Shown here piece by piece: positions 51,520-62,182 of a stretch of DNA of 64,000 nt. A model generated the notes under the pieces. It was not told where the DNA came from and did not search any database. It saw only the letters and a list, made by a program, of their open reading frames with translations. The DNA lies in NCBI RefSeq assembly GCF_014171595.1, contig NZ_CP050451.1:4154001-4218000 (forward strand), in the 5' to 3' direction. The position numbers were made by a program, and so were the translations under genes. This DNA comes from Massilia sp. Se16.2.3 (GTDB lineage Bacteria; Pseudomonadota; Gammaproteobacteria; Burkholderiales; Burkholderiaceae_D). The stretch's first letter is position 1, and each line of letters starts with the position of its first letter.

Positions 51520-51864
51520 GTGAAAAGACTTCTCCTCATCCTGTTAATGTTCGTGCTGCCTGCCCAGTATTCTTGGTCAGCCGCTGCCTCATATTGCCAG
51601 CACGAGACCGGAGCTAGTCTGCATTTCGGGCATCATGCGCACGAGCATAAGGCGCAGCTCGGCGAGGCTGACGACGATGGAGAGATGGAAAAAGCGCATG
51701 CGGACTGTGAATATTGTCACCTCTTCTCTCACGCATTTTTCACCTCTGTGTCTGATGGACCTCCAGTCCCTGACGCACGTCAGCATGCGGCGCACGGAGC
51801 ACTGAACTACTCATCACATATCCCAGAGGGCCCCTCAAAGCCCGACTGGCATTTCGTCGCCTAA
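51520..51864 (+). CDS. czcI: CzcI-like exported His-rich protein
   Basis: This 114-residue protein from a GTG start has a signal peptide (KRLLLILLMFVLPAQYSWSA). A His-rich region HFGHHAHEHKAQ and Cys/His ligands CEYCHLFSHAF follow. Short proteins of this type precede czcC in czc clusters and are thought to modulate metal response in the periplasm. It is 73 bp upstream of czcC. Confidence 0.8.
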   Translation: MKRLLLILLMFVLPAQYSWSAAASYCQHETGASLHFGHHAHEHKAQLGEADDDGEMEKAHADCEYCHLFSHAFFTSVSDGPPVPDARQHAAHGALNYSSHIPEGPSKPDWHFVA

Positions 51865-51937
51865 CAGCGACGAGACTCCCTCCGTTAGTCCCTAACAAGG
51901 GGTCCCGTCGAATTTCGTCCAAATTTCGGAGAATTCG

Positions 51938-53233
51938 ATGTATCGACCAATCATTCCACTTCTTGCGGTGGCATTGAGCTGTCCAGCTCTCGCGCAAATA
52001 ACGGCACGCCCGCCTGCGCAGCTCGGGCATACGATGCCGTCAAATGCTGCAAACCAAACTCGTGAAGCGTCAGGCGCGTTATCCCTACAAGCCGCGCTTC
52101 GCTTGGCACTGCAGGCCAACCCTGAACTCCGCGCAGCGGAACATGAGGTCCTAGCCGTAGAGGCGGCCACCATGCAGGCCCGGGCATTACCGAACCCAAC
52201 TCTTGAGATTGGAGTCGAGGGCACCAGGCGCGAGACAAGAGAAACTACTGTTCAGCTCAGCCAACCGCTTGAACTAGGCGGCAGACGTTCCAGCCGTGTG
52301 AGCGCAGCTGAACGGGCCCAGGACGCGGCACGGGCGGACCTGCGCGTCAGCCGAGCCGCGGTCCAGGCTGACGTCATTACGGCATTCATGAACACAGTGG
52401 CGGCACAGGAGCGTTTGCGACTTTCCCAGGAATCGCAAGACGTCGCCGACAGAGTGACAACTGCGGTCTCCAAACGCGTCCAAGCAGGGAAAGCCTCGCC
52501 CGTAGAGGAAACCCGGGCACGTGTCGCGCAGTCGTATGTTCGTCTCGAGGTCTCCAAAGCGCAGAGTGAACTAAACAACGCTCGGCTTGCCTTGGCCTCT
52601 ACGTGGAAAAACCTCTCTCCGCAATTCCAGCATGCCGTTGGCACGGTATCCAATCTCCCAGAGCTTCCAAGCTGGGAGGTGCTAGCTGCTAAGTTCTCGT
52701 CCTTGCCTGCAGTACTGCGCGCTCGTGTCGAAGTGGCTCGTCGCGAGGCCCTCGTCGCAGTTGAACAGAGCCGGCGTACTCCCGACGTCGCCATAACGGC
52801 CGGCGTAAAGCGGTCAGCTGAGCTGGGTCGAAATCAGGCAGTCTTTGGCCTGTCGGTACCTCTACCTCTATTCGATAGGAACCGTGGAAACGTCCTTGAA
52901 GCACTGCGTCGAACAGATGTTGCAAAGGATGAGTTCGAAGCTGCGGAGACCAAGACCTACAACGAACTTACCCAGGCGTACGAACGACTGCGCGTGTCTC
53001 GTCACGAGGCTAAGGTACTCGCCTCCGAAATTCTTCCGGGTGCCCAAAGCGCATACGACGCTGCCGTTAAGGGCTTTGAGTTCGGCAAGTTTGCCTATTT
53101 CGATGTGCTAGATGCCCAGCGCACTCTTATCCAATCGAAAGCGGATTACCTGCGTGCCTTCACCGAATCGCATCGTGCTGCCGCGGACATCACACGTATT
53201 ACCGGCGTAGACATGCCGAACATCGAACACTAA
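51938..53233 (+). CDS. czcC: CzcC-type outer-membrane efflux protein
   Basis: This 431-residue outer-membrane factor (TolC-like) has a signal peptide and two repeats of long helices (LQAALRLALQANPELRAAEH; FEFGKFAYFDVLDAQRTLI). It completes the tripartite pump with czcB and czcA immediately downstream (9- and 14-bp gaps). Confidence 0.92.
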   Translation: MYRPIIPLLAVALSCPALAQITARPPAQLGHTMPSNAANQTREASGALSLQAALRLALQANPELRAAEHEVLAVEAATMQARALPNPTLEIGVEGTRRETRETTVQLSQPLELGGRRSSRVSAAERAQDAARADLRVSRAAVQADVITAFMNTVAAQERLRLSQESQDVADRVTTAVSKRVQAGKASPVEETRARVAQSYVRLEVSKAQSELNNARLALASTWKNLSPQFQHAVGTVSNLPELPSWEVLAAKFSSLPAVLRARVEVARREALVAVEQSRRTPDVAITAGVKRSAELGRNQAVFGLSVPLPLFDRNRGNVLEALRRTDVAKDEFEAAETKTYNELTQAYERLRVSRHEAKVLASEILPGAQSAYDAAVKGFEFGKFAYFDVLDAQRTLIQSKADYLRAFTESHRAAADITRITGVDMPNIEH

Positions 53234-53242
53234 GAGAAGAAA

Positions 53243-54484
53243 ATGGACAGCAAAATTTCAAAGAAACAGCTGGCATACATCGTCGGCATCGTAGCCGTGG
53301 GCGTCGTCCTGGCGCTTCTCATTATGTTGACCAAGCCTCGGGCTCCAGCCGCCGAGGCAGGTGAGTCAGAGCATGCGGAGGAACAGGTTGTGAGTAAGGC
53401 GGAAGGCAAAGCCGGTGAAGACGCTCATGAAGCCGAAGAGGCGCATTCCGACAGCGTCAAGCTCACGGACGCTCAAATCTCAGCTTCAGGAATCAAGGTG
53501 TTAAAGGCCGGGCCAGCTACGATTCGTTCTACGCTTACTCTTCCGGGAGAGATTAAGTTCAATCAGGACAGGACGGCACAGGTTGTCCCACTCCTTGAGG
53601 GAACCGTACAAGCTGTACACGCGGACATCGGTCAATCAGTGAAGAAGGGGCAAGTGCTGGCCGTTATCGCGAGCGTGGAACTCTCCGACCTGCGTAGCCA
53701 ACTGTTCACCGCCGAAAAGCGATTATCGCTTGCCAAAACGACCCTCGCGCGCGAGAAGAAACTGTGGGAAGAAAAAATCTCGGCAGAGCAGGACTATCTG
53801 CAGGCCCGCCAAGCGATGCAGGAAGCAGAAATCGACTATCGCAACGCGGAGCAAAAGCTGCGCGCTCTCGGCTCCAGCGCCTATTCCAAAGGCGGGTTGA
53901 ACAGCTACGAACTCCGGGCTCCCTTCAACGGTGTAGTCGTAGAAAAGGCCGTCTCCATGGGTCAATCTGTCAAAGAGGACTCATCCCTCTTTACCATTGC
54001 CGACCTCGCCACGGTCTGGGCAGATGTCGCGGTGCCGGCCAGTGACCTTAGTAACGTGCGTGTTGGCGAGCAAGTCACGGTTAAAGCAAGCGCGCTTGAA
54101 ACTGAGGCCGTCGGGAAAATCGCATACGTCGGCTCACTGCTCGGTGCTGAAACTCGCACTGCCACCGCCCGCGTTGTCCTTCCCAATCCCGCCCTATCCT
54201 GGCGTCCAGGATTGTTCGTCAACGTCGAGGTACAGCTTCAGTCGAATCAGCGGGAAGCCCAGGTCACGGTTGCAGCGGCTGCGCTTCAAACTGTTGAAGA
54301 GAAGCCGACGGTATTTGTCCGTGTGCCTGGAGGCTTCCGAGCGGAGCACGTGACGCTGGGCCGTAGAGATACTGCCACGGTCGAGGTGACGAAGGGGCTC
54401 GCCCCAGGAACCGAGTACGCTGCCGGCAACAGCTTCGTAATCAAAGCGGAGCTGGGTAAATCCAGCGACGAAGATTCTCATTAA
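53243..54484 (+). CDS. czcB: CzcB-type periplasmic adaptor
   Basis: This 413-residue membrane-fusion protein has one N-terminal membrane segment (LAYIVGIVAVGVVLALLIML). An acidic/His stretch follows (EDAHEAEEAHSDS), then lipoyl-like halves (PLLEGTVQAVHADIGQSVKK; LRAPFNGVVVEKAVSMGQSV) around a coiled coil. The acidic/His stretch may bind metal. It links the CzcA pump to CzcC. Confidence 0.92.
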   Translation: MDSKISKKQLAYIVGIVAVGVVLALLIMLTKPRAPAAEAGESEHAEEQVVSKAEGKAGEDAHEAEEAHSDSVKLTDAQISASGIKVLKAGPATIRSTLTLPGEIKFNQDRTAQVVPLLEGTVQAVHADIGQSVKKGQVLAVIASVELSDLRSQLFTAEKRLSLAKTTLAREKKLWEEKISAEQDYLQARQAMQEAEIDYRNAEQKLRALGSSAYSKGGLNSYELRAPFNGVVVEKAVSMGQSVKEDSSLFTIADLATVWADVAVPASDLSNVRVGEQVTVKASALETEAVGKIAYVGSLLGAETRTATARVVLPNPALSWRPGLFVNVEVQLQSNQREAQVTVAAAALQTVEEKPTVFVRVPGGFRAEHVTLGRRDTATVEVTKGLAPGTEYAAGNSFVIKAELGKSSDEDSH

Positions 54485-54498
54485 GGCGGAGCGCACTC

Positions 54499-57400
54499 AT
54501 GTTCGAACGTCTAATCCGCTTTGCCATCGCGCACCGATGGCTGGTCCTTCTAATCGTGGTCGGTATGGCGGCGATTGGAGTCTACAACTATCAACGTCTC
54601 CCCATTGACGCCGTCCCAGACATCACGAATGTTCAGGTCCAAATTAACACTGCGGCGCCCGGGTTCTCTCCGCTCGAGTCGGAGCAACGGGTAACGTATC
54701 CTATCGAGAACGTAATGGCCGGTCTGCCGAATCTTGAGCAGACAAGGTCCATTTCTCGTTATGGACTTTCCCAAGTGACGGTGACGTTCAAGGACGGGAC
54801 CGACATTTACTTTGCTCGGCAGCTCGTGAACGAAAAGCTACAGGAGGCAAAGGAGCGCTTACCTGCGGGCGTCACCCCTGAAATGGGCCCCATTTCGACG
54901 GGCCTCGGAGAAATCTACCTCTGGACAGTAGAGGCCGATGAGAACGCACGCAAGTCCGATGGGACGCCGTACACGCCAACGGACCTTCGGGAAGTTCAAG
55001 ACTGGATTATCAAGCCGCAGCTTCGCGTTGTGCCTGGTGTCACTGAGGTCAATTCCATTGGTGGATACGTGAAGGAGTACCACGTCGCCCCAAATCCGCA
55101 ACGCCTGGCCGCATACGGCTTTACGATGAAAGACATCGTCGAGGCGATTGACCGTAACAACAGCACGGCAGGCGCCGGATATATCGAGCGCCGGGGCGAA
55201 CAGCTTCTGGTTCGCGCACCGGGACAGGTACGGTCACTTGATGAGATTGCAAGCATCACGTTGGGAAACGCTCAGGGAATCCCAATTCGCGTTCGAGATG
55301 TGGCTGAGGTAAGTATTGGCCAGGAGCTTCGTACGGGCGCCGCGACTGACAACGGGCGCGAGGTAGTGCTTGGCACGGTCTTCATGCTTATCGGGCAGAA
55401 CAGTCGCGCCGTGTCCCAGGCGGTCGACCTGAAGATGAAGGAGATTAATCGAACCCTCCCGAAAGGCGTGCATGCAATAACGGTCTATGACCGAACCGTG
55501 CTGGTCGACAAGGCCATTAATACCGTCAAGAAGAATCTGGTAGAGGGCGCGTTGCTCGTCGTCGCAGTGCTGTTTCTCTTCTTGGGGAACATCCGCGCTG
55601 CAATCATCGCTGCGATGGTCATACCGCTTTCGATGCTCTTCACCTTTACAGGCATGGTCACGTACAAGGTCAGCGCTAACCTGCTCAGCTTGGGCGCCCT
55701 GGACTTCGGCATCATCATCGACGGGGCTGTGGTTATCGTCGAAAACTGTGTGCGAAAGCTTGCAGAAGCGCAGGGACGGCTCGGTCGCCCTCTCACTCGA
55801 GCCGAACGCTTCGAACAGGTCTTCGCTGCGTCTCGCGAAGCGCGCCGGCCCCTTCTCTTCGGCCAGCTCATCATCATGGTGGTCTACCTGCCCATCTTTG
55901 CCCTCTCTGGGGTTGAAGGCCGGATGTTCCATCCGATGGCGATAACCGTCGTCATCGCCCTGCTCGGAGCCATGATTCTTTCGATTACTTTCGTTCCTGC
56001 CGCCGTAGCGCTGTTCATCGGTAAGTCGGTGGCGGAGAAGGAAAGCAGATTGATGCACCAAGCCAAGCGGCTCTACGAGCCGCTCCTTCGCAAGGTCATG
56101 GCCAACGGTGCTGTTGTCATTACGTTCGCTGTGGTCAGCATCGTACTCTCGGGCCTCCTAGCGACGCGTCTTGGCAGCGAATTTGCGCCAAGCCTGAACG
56201 AGGGAGACTTTGCCATCAACGCAAACCGCATCCCGGGTACAAGCTTGTCCCAAACAGTAGCTATGCAAGCTCAGCTCGAACGTGAGCTGAAAGCCAAGCA
56301 CCCGGAAATTGAACGGGTGTTTGCCCGCACAGGAACGTCTGAGGTAGCCTCTGACCCGATGCCGCCAACGATGTCTGATGGTTACGTGATGCTCAAGCCA
56401 GAAGCACAGTGGCCGAAGCCGAAAAAGTCCCGCGACGAGTTGCTCGAGGCGATTCAAGCAACTGCAGCAACTCTGCCTGGTAACGCCTACGAGTTCTCTC
56501 AGCCAATCCAGCTCCGGTTTAACGAACTCATCTCTGGGGTCCGTAGCGACGTTGCTGTCAAAGTGTTCGGTGATGATATGGAGGTGCTCACCGAAACTGC
56601 TGAGCGACTGTCCAAGGCCTTGGCGAAAGTCGCTGGCGCGACTGATGTGAAAGTTGAGCAGGCAACCGGCTTGCCGACGCTAACGATAAATATCGATAGA
56701 AACAAAGCATCGAGATATGGCCTGGACATAAGCGATGTCCAGAACGCTGTCGCTACTGCTGTAGGGGGTACGGAAGCGGGACCGGTATTCGAAGGAGACC
56801 GTCAATTCGGCATCGTAGTCCGGCTTCCGGAGGGCACTAGGAACGATTTGGATTCGATGGGACGCCTGCCAATTGCGCTCCCACGCTTCGAGCAATCGAC
56901 CTCTGGCCCGCGATTCATTCCGTTGCGTGAGGTTGCTACTCTGGAGGTTGGCCCTGGGCCCAACCAGATTAGTCGAGAAAGCGGAAAGCGGCGCGTTGTC
57001 GTGTCAGCGAACGTTCGCGGGCGAGACATCGGTTCTTTTGTGAACGAAGCCCGGGCGTCGATTGAAAAGTCCGTGTCGGTACCTGCAGGGTACTGGACAG
57101 TGTGGGGTGGCCAGTTTGAGCAGTTAGAGTCAGCGACCGGCCGGCTAAAAGTTGTAGTCCCGCTGGCTCTGCTTCTAGTGTTCACTCTGCTCTTCGCGAT
57201 GTTCGGGAACCTTCGAGATGGGTTGATTGTGTTTTCCGGGATTCCGTTCGCGCTTACCGGTGGAGTGCTTGCACTATGGCTCCGTGGGATTCCGCTCTCA
57301 ATCTCAGCCGCTGTCGGCTTCATTGCGCTATCAGGTGTTGCGGTGCTAAACGGACTGGTAATGGTCTCGTTTATCAAACGCCTGCAGGAAGAAGGAAGGC

Positions 57401-57669
57401 CACTTCATGACGCCATCCACGATGGGGCGTTGACCCGTCTGCGACCAGTGCTTATGACCGCTCTCGTGGCTTCAGTCGGGTTTATCCCAATGGCCATCGC
57501 AACTGGGACTGGCGCCGAGGTCCAGAGGCCGCTGGCAACGGTCGTCATTGGCGGCATTCTTTCCTCTACGGCGCTGACGCTGCTTGTTCTGCCAATCTTG
57601 TACCGGTTCGCCTATCGCCGCAGAAATGGTGTCATGGGGGCTGGCATGAAGCAGGAAATTATCTCTTAA
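54499..57669 (+). CDS. czcA: CzcA-type heavy-metal RND efflux pump
   Basis: This 1056-residue proton-driven pump of the HME-RND family has 12 predicted membrane helices and two large periplasmic loops. The diagnostic helix-4 motif DFGIIIDGAVVIVEN carries the acidic residues needed for proton coupling in Co/Zn/Cd pumps. It starts FERLIRFAIAHRWLVLLIVV. Together with czcCB it exports Co, Zn and Cd. No czcD, czcR or czcS is in the window. Confidence 0.94.
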   Translation: MFERLIRFAIAHRWLVLLIVVGMAAIGVYNYQRLPIDAVPDITNVQVQINTAAPGFSPLESEQRVTYPIENVMAGLPNLEQTRSISRYGLSQVTVTFKDGTDIYFARQLVNEKLQEAKERLPAGVTPEMGPISTGLGEIYLWTVEADENARKSDGTPYTPTDLREVQDWIIKPQLRVVPGVTEVNSIGGYVKEYHVAPNPQRLAAYGFTMKDIVEAIDRNNSTAGAGYIERRGEQLLVRAPGQVRSLDEIASITLGNAQGIPIRVRDVAEVSIGQELRTGAATDNGREVVLGTVFMLIGQNSRAVSQAVDLKMKEINRTLPKGVHAITVYDRTVLVDKAINTVKKNLVEGALLVVAVLFLFLGNIRAAIIAAMVIPLSMLFTFTGMVTYKVSANLLSLGALDFGIIIDGAVVIVENCVRKLAEAQGRLGRPLTRAERFEQVFAASREARRPLLFGQLIIMVVYLPIFALSGVEGRMFHPMAITVVIALLGAMILSITFVPAAVALFIGKSVAEKESRLMHQAKRLYEPLLRKVMANGAVVITFAVVSIVLSGLLATRLGSEFAPSLNEGDFAINANRIPGTSLSQTVAMQAQLERELKAKHPEIERVFARTGTSEVASDPMPPTMSDGYVMLKPEAQWPKPKKSRDELLEAIQATAATLPGNAYEFSQPIQLRFNELISGVRSDVAVKVFGDDMEVLTETAERLSKALAKVAGATDVKVEQATGLPTLTINIDRNKASRYGLDISDVQNAVATAVGGTEAGPVFEGDRQFGIVVRLPEGTRNDLDSMGRLPIALPRFEQSTSGPRFIPLREVATLEVGPGPNQISRESGKRRVVVSANVRGRDIGSFVNEARASIEKSVSVPAGYWTVWGGQFEQLESATGRLKVVVPLALLLVFTLLFAMFGNLRDGLIVFSGIPFALTGGVLALWLRGIPLSISAAVGFIALSGVAVLNGLVMVSFIKRLQEEGRPLHDAIHDGALTRLRPVLMTALVASVGFIPMAIATGTGAEVQRPLATVVIGGILSSTALTLLVLPILYRFAYRRRNGVMGAGMKQEIIS

Positions 57670-57678
57670 CCGGTTCCA

Positions 57679-57709
57679 GCAGCGGCTGAGGGAATAGCTC
57701 GGCCGCTGC
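57679..57709 (+). terminator. hairpin after the czc operon
   Basis: GCAGCGGCTGAG (57679-57690) pairs with CTCGGCCGCTGC (57698-57709) over 12 bp with one wobble pair and a 7-nt loop, ten bases after the czcA stop. No T-run follows. Its position suggests the end of the czc transcript. Confidence 0.5.
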
Positions 57710-57945
57710 GGATTAAATGCACCTACGCATTGGCATTATTTGCAAAGGTAAGCGTTGTTGGCCCCTTCTTCGCACAGGCAATAAAGAATCTTAGCAGTTT
57801 CATTAACGCCCGCGCGCCGACACGGAAGAACTACTTAATAAGCAATACCAAGCGATGTTGTAAACACGCGTGGAATTTGCTGTATCAGTCGATTCAAGCG
57901 TTGTCGTGATAAATTGCTGACTCCACATATCAGAAAAGATAAGCT

Positions 57946-58239
57946 ATGCCAACCTATCAGGAATACCAGGAACAAATTGCAAAGTTGCAGATTCTTGCCG
58001 AGCAAGCACGCCAAGATGAGCTTAATGATGCCCGTCGAAAAGTTCGTGAGCTCATGGATGCGCACAAGCTATCGCCATCCGACTTTGCTGAGCCAAACAA
58101 GAAGGCAAAGCAGTCAGAGAAAAAAGGCACGGTTCAGGCTAAGTATCGCGACCCGGACTCCGGAGCAACTTGGACGGGCCGCGGCCGGGCACCACGTTGG
58201 CTCAACGGTCGAGACAAAGAGAAATTCCTTATCAAATAA
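57946..58239 (+). CDS. H-NS family nucleoid protein
   Basis: The 97-residue protein has an N-terminal oligomerisation helix (TYQEYQEQIAKLQILAEQAR). Its C-terminal DNA-binding motif is YRDPDSGATWTGRGRAPRWL, the AT-hook-like H-NS/MvaT-type signature of betaproteobacteria. It lies alone between the czc and copper clusters in the lower-GC accessory region. Island-borne H-NS proteins often silence neighbouring foreign genes; that role here is inferred. Confidence 0.9.
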   Translation: MPTYQEYQEQIAKLQILAEQARQDELNDARRKVRELMDAHKLSPSDFAEPNKKAKQSEKKGTVQAKYRDPDSGATWTGRGRAPRWLNGRDKEKFLIK

Positions 58240-58297
58240 CAGGTAGTTCCGTCCTGATAAATTGAAATGGCTGTCGGTTTAACGGCGGTACGCTCAG

Positions 58298-59692
58298 TCA
58301 TTTGCAGTCATTAGCGCAGCAGCTCCTGCTGCCTGCTGCCTCACTGATGGCCTTCAGCTCCGCAGTCACTTCTTCATCGCCCAGGCTGTACACGGGTGCG
58401 AATCCGCCGCCTGGAGTCCTGAAGTTCGTGGTCTGGCCCTGATAGACACGCGCGGCTGTCCACTGGACTCGGCTGTTGTACACGTAGCTGCGCAAGTCGA
58501 ACTTCAAAGTCTCGGGACTGTCAGCCGTACCGGAAACCCGAACGCCAGGAGCGACAACTCGCTGAGCGATGTATTCGCCCGACAAGATTTCCTGCCAAAC
58601 CCGCTTCGTTACCTTATCGCCCCGGTAGGCCGCTCTCCCTCCGTATCCAGCGACAGGCTTGAAGAACAGATTGCGTCGCTCGTTCCACAATCGTTCCGCG
58701 TTTTTGGTCGTGACGCTCTCGGTAAAAGGCACGTTGGCAACCAATATGTCGATAGTATCTTGGGGCACTCCCAGCCCTTCGAGCGTTGTGGCGTCACTCA
58801 GTATGGTGAGATTGCGCTTGTTCGCGTAGAGGGCATGAGCTTGAGGATGCGGGGTGAGTACAACCGCATCGTCACAGTACGCGTCATGCAAAGCACGCGA
58901 CTCCGGCGCCTCAAGCATGAAATCAGTCAGCCGGTTGTAGACCAAGTCAATCATCAGCTCACCAAACCACAGCGCGCCGTCTCTGAAAACAAGTTCACTC
59001 GGGTCTGTAATGACTGCATTGATATCGTTTTTGGCGAACAGCCGCTGAAACAGAATAAATTCCGGGTAGAGGTATTGTTGCTGAGGTTGAGTGTCGACTA
59101 TCGCAATGGTTCGCAAAGGCGAAGCTCGCTTTGCGCAGGCCCATTCGGCCTGGAACATCTGCACTATCTCGTCCTCGAACATTGCGCCGGAAAGGACAGC
59201 TTGTGCCAGCTGCGTATCGTCTAGGCAGCAGGTTCGATGCGCCCTTGCCATAGCAGCGTTGAGCATCGCACCTCCAGCATTTGTGTTTATTTCGATGAGG
59301 CCGAGGTTCGCGCCGTCCGGATGGAAGTCGTATCCGAAAAACACTCCTCGTGCGCCGTTTGCCCCTCTCTTGGCAATGTCGGGCGCATCAGCCAGTACAA
59401 GCTCCTGGTACGCGGGCAACTCAATGACAGACTCAAGGGCACGCACTACCTCCTCGATTCTGTCCGCCTGAGTCCTGGAGATAAAAACGGGCCGTGCCGA
59501 GAACAGATAAGGGCATCGCTCCTCTATCAGCTCGAAAAGCATGTTGTCGTGCAGTTCGCAGGACAACGCCGACTTCAAAGCAGACTTATCCAAGCTGCTG
59601 CAAAAGCAGGAACTGTTGAGCTGTTCTGCTGGCAACCTGGTCGAGTCGTAGTCGCTTGTCTGGTTGTCGGCAACGATGTCGGAATTTCGCAT
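58298..59692 (-). CDS. circularly permuted ATP-grasp-like enzyme coupled to the copper ATPase gene
   Basis: The 464-residue protein is not a recognised characterised family. Ligase-type motifs are present but in swapped order. The Mg-binding LGLIEINTNAGGAMLN (132-145) comes first. The ATP-binding FFKPVAGYGGRAAYRGDK (343-360) and FDLRSYVY (398-405) follow. In ordinary ATP-grasp enzymes the E-x-N motif is last. Cys-rich ends stand out: SSCFCSS (28-33) and RSCCANDCK (456-464). The start is 7 bp after the copper ATPase stop, so the two genes are almost certainly cotranscribed. An ATP-dependent peptide or amide ligase making or modifying a metal ligand is a hypothesis only. Confidence 0.7.
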   Translation of the reverse strand: MRNSDIVADNQTSDYDSTRLPAEQLNSSCFCSSLDKSALKSALSCELHDNMLFELIEERCPYLFSARPVFISRTQADRIEEVVRALESVIELPAYQELVLADAPDIAKRGANGARGVFFGYDFHPDGANLGLIEINTNAGGAMLNAAMARAHRTCCLDDTQLAQAVLSGAMFEDEIVQMFQAEWACAKRASPLRTIAIVDTQPQQQYLYPEFILFQRLFAKNDINAVITDPSELVFRDGALWFGELMIDLVYNRLTDFMLEAPESRALHDAYCDDAVVLTPHPQAHALYANKRNLTILSDATTLEGLGVPQDTIDILVANVPFTESVTTKNAERLWNERRNLFFKPVAGYGGRAAYRGDKVTKRVWQEILSGEYIAQRVVAPGVRVSGTADSPETLKFDLRSYVYNSRVQWTAARVYQGQTTNFRTPGGGFAPVYSLGDEEVTAELKAISEAAGSRSCCANDCK

Positions 59693-59699
59693 ATGGTCC

Positions 59700-62129
59700 C
59701 TATCCTGGGTGCGAGCTCATGGCTCGGGTGCTCGGCGCCGCATGCCCGCGAAGGCGTAACGCGTTAGTAATTACAGAGACCGAGCTGAGGCTCATGGCGA
59801 GCGCGGCAACCATGGGTGACAACAGCTGTCCGGTGAAGGGATACAGCACTCCTGCAGCCAATGGAATCCCGAGCGCGTTGTAGACGAAGGCAAAGCCGAG
59901 GTTTTGCCACATATTCCGTACCGTCTGTACAGAGATGGAGCGAGCGACCGCAATGCCGCGTAAGTCCCCCTTCACGAGGGTGATGTGGGCACTATTGATG
60001 GCCACGTCCGTCCCGGTACCCATGGCGATGCCAACATTTGATTTAGCGAGCGCCGGCGCGTCATTGATACCGTCGCCGGCCATTGCAACGATGCGCCCTT
60101 CTTTTTGCAGCTTGTCGACCAATGCGAGCTTGTCCTGGGGCTTCACTTCGCCGTAGAACTCGTCTATTCCAAGTTTTGAGGCAACAGAGCGCGCCGTCGT
60201 GATTCCATCCCCGGTAGCCATCACAACAGTTATCCCATCGTTACGGAGGTTCGTCAGCGCCTCTACTGTCGTGGCTTTGATAGGGTCAGATACTGCCAGG
60301 AGGCCTACTAGCACGCCCCCCTCGGCAAGGTACATTACGCTGGCACCCTCGGCTCTCAAGCTCTCAGCAGGTCCCGTGAGGGCGTGCCAGTCGACATCCA
60401 TAGACTCCATCAGCGCGGTATTTCCGAGTGCAACCCGCTTTCCGTCGACGGTACCCGTCACCCCAATACCGCTGGCAGACTCGAAGCTTTCAGGCTTTGA
60501 TAGCAAAATCCCTCTGCTCTTTGCCTCAGCTACGATTGCGTGAGCCAGCGGGTGCTCGCTGCCCTGGTCAAGGCTGGCGGCGAGCTCAAGGACGTACTCG
60601 TCGTCGTACCCTGGCGCCGCGACAACGGTGTTGAACGCCGGCTTTCCTTCCGTTAGCGTGCCCGTCTTGTCGACGATGATGGTATTCACCTTTCGAAGGT
60701 CTTCAATAGCTGCAGCGTCGCGGAATAACACACCCTGCGTTGCCGCGCGGCCGGTTGCCGCCATGATGGACATAGGCGTGGCCAAGCCGAGCGCACAGGG
60801 ACATGCAATGATAAGCACTGCCACCGCGTTAACGAACCCAAAGACCCAGCTTGGTTCCGGGCCGAACAGTCCCCAGACCACAAGGGTCAGAAGCGCAATT
60901 GCCGCGACAACGACCACGAAGTACCCAGCCACGGAGTCAGCGAGGCGCTGCATTGGCGCGCGCGAACGCTGTGCCTGCGAGACCATCTGAACAATCTGAG
61001 AGAGCATTGTTTCTGACCCAACCTTCTCTGCGGTCATGACGAGGCTTCCGCTTGTGTTAATCGTTGCGCCTATTAGTCGGTCACCAGGTCGTTTTGTTAC
61101 GGGCACGGGTTCGCCAGTGAGCATCGACTCATCAACGGCGCTTTCCCCTTCCGCCACCAGTCCGTCTACCGGGACCTTTTCGCCTGGACGAACTCTGAGG
61201 GAATCTCCCACGTGTACATGGGTCAGTGGAACATCTTCTTCCCTACCGTCTGAAGCGATGCGGCGCGCCGTCTTGGGAGCCAGACCCAGCAACGATTTGA
61301 TAGCAGCAGACGTTTGGGAGCGCGCACGGAGTTCGAGGATTTGACCGAGCAGAGTCAGCGAAACAATTACTGCCGCCGCCTCGAAGTAGACACCGATGCG
61401 GCCATGGCTCGCGAAAGTGACCGGAAAAGCGTTTGGCGCTAAGGTGGCCACGACGCTGTAGCCATACGCAGCCATGACCCCTGAGCCAATGAGCGTCCAC
61501 ATATTCGGGCTCCTGCGCACCAGGGACTGGAACCATCGCACGAAGAATGGCCAGCCAGCCCAGATAACGACCGGTGTGCTCAGCGCTAACTCAATCCAGT
61601 TCTGCCCAGGCAAGCCTGCCGGGAAAAGTACATGGCCGAACATTGCCAGCGCAAATACAACTACTGTCAGAGGTAGCGTCCACCAGAAGCGCCGACGGAA
61701 GTCCACCAGTTCCGGATTTTCTTCGTCGTCCAAGGAAGGAAGTTCAGGCTCTAACGCCATGCCGCATATTGGGCAGTTGCCTGGCTCGGGCTGCCGAATC
61801 TCGGGATGCATCGGGCACGTATAAATCGTCCCTGCAGGAGCGTCCGTTGAACGGACGTCTACCGGTTTCGCGGCAGCCAAATAACTCTCCGGCGCGGCCC
61901 TGAACTTCTCCATGCACTTTGGACTGCAGAAATGATAAATCTCGCCCCCAAACGTAATTTCTCGCTCAGGGTTTGGTCCGACCTTCATCCCGCATACTGG
62001 GTCAGTGAACGGTTTCGCGTCTGTCGGCTGGTTAGGAGAAGGCATGTTGTCTCCTACGTGAACATGACCTGTGAGTTGCACTCCAGAGTGCTTATGCGCT
62101 TTGTGGTCGCCATGCGTTTCGGTCGTCAT
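59700..62129 (-). CDS. copA: copper-exporting P-type ATPase with YHS and heavy-metal-binding domains
   Basis: In the 809-residue protein the His-rich start ([12 protein letters not shown]) is followed by a YHS domain ([25 protein letters not shown]; ~40-85). A short Cys module comes next ([22 protein letters not shown]; ~105-135). The core has [34 protein letters not shown] and [26 protein letters not shown] and the late-helix Asn/Met pattern fit Cu(I)-ATPases of the CopA/SilP type, so silver is also possible. It is controlled by a CueR-type promoter just upstream and shares its operon with the ATP-grasp gene. Confidence 0.92.
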   Translation of the reverse strand: MTTETHGDHKAHKHSGVQLTGHVHVGDNMPSPNQPTDAKPFTDPVCGMKVGPNPEREITFGGEIYHFCSPKCMEKFRAAPESYLAAAKPVDVRSTDAPAGTIYTCPMHPEIRQPEPGNCPICGMALEPELPSLDDEENPELVDFRRRFWWTLPLTVVVFALAMFGHVLFPAGLPGQNWIELALSTPVVIWAGWPFFVRWFQSLVRRSPNMWTLIGSGVMAAYGYSVVATLAPNAFPVTFASHGRIGVYFEAAAVIVSLTLLGQILELRARSQTSAAIKSLLGLAPKTARRIASDGREEDVPLTHVHVGDSLRVRPGEKVPVDGLVAEGESAVDESMLTGEPVPVTKRPGDRLIGATINTSGSLVMTAEKVGSETMLSQIVQMVSQAQRSRAPMQRLADSVAGYFVVVVAAIALLTLVVWGLFGPEPSWVFGFVNAVAVLIIACPCALGLATPMSIMAATGRAATQGVLFRDAAAIEDLRKVNTIIVDKTGTLTEGKPAFNTVVAAPGYDDEYVLELAASLDQGSEHPLAHAIVAEAKSRGILLSKPESFESASGIGVTGTVDGKRVALGNTALMESMDVDWHALTGPAESLRAEGASVMYLAEGGVLVGLLAVSDPIKATTVEALTNLRNDGITVVMATGDGITTARSVASKLGIDEFYGEVKPQDKLALVDKLQKEGRIVAMAGDGINDAPALAKSNVGIAMGTGTDVAINSAHITLVKGDLRGIAVARSISVQTVRNMWQNLGFAFVYNALGIPLAAGVLYPFTGQLLSPMVAALAMSLSSVSVITNALRLRGHAAPSTRAMSSHPG

Positions 62130-62182
62130 ACGTAGCTCCTAAAGACTTGCAGTTAGCTCATTGAACCAAAGCGTGATGACTC

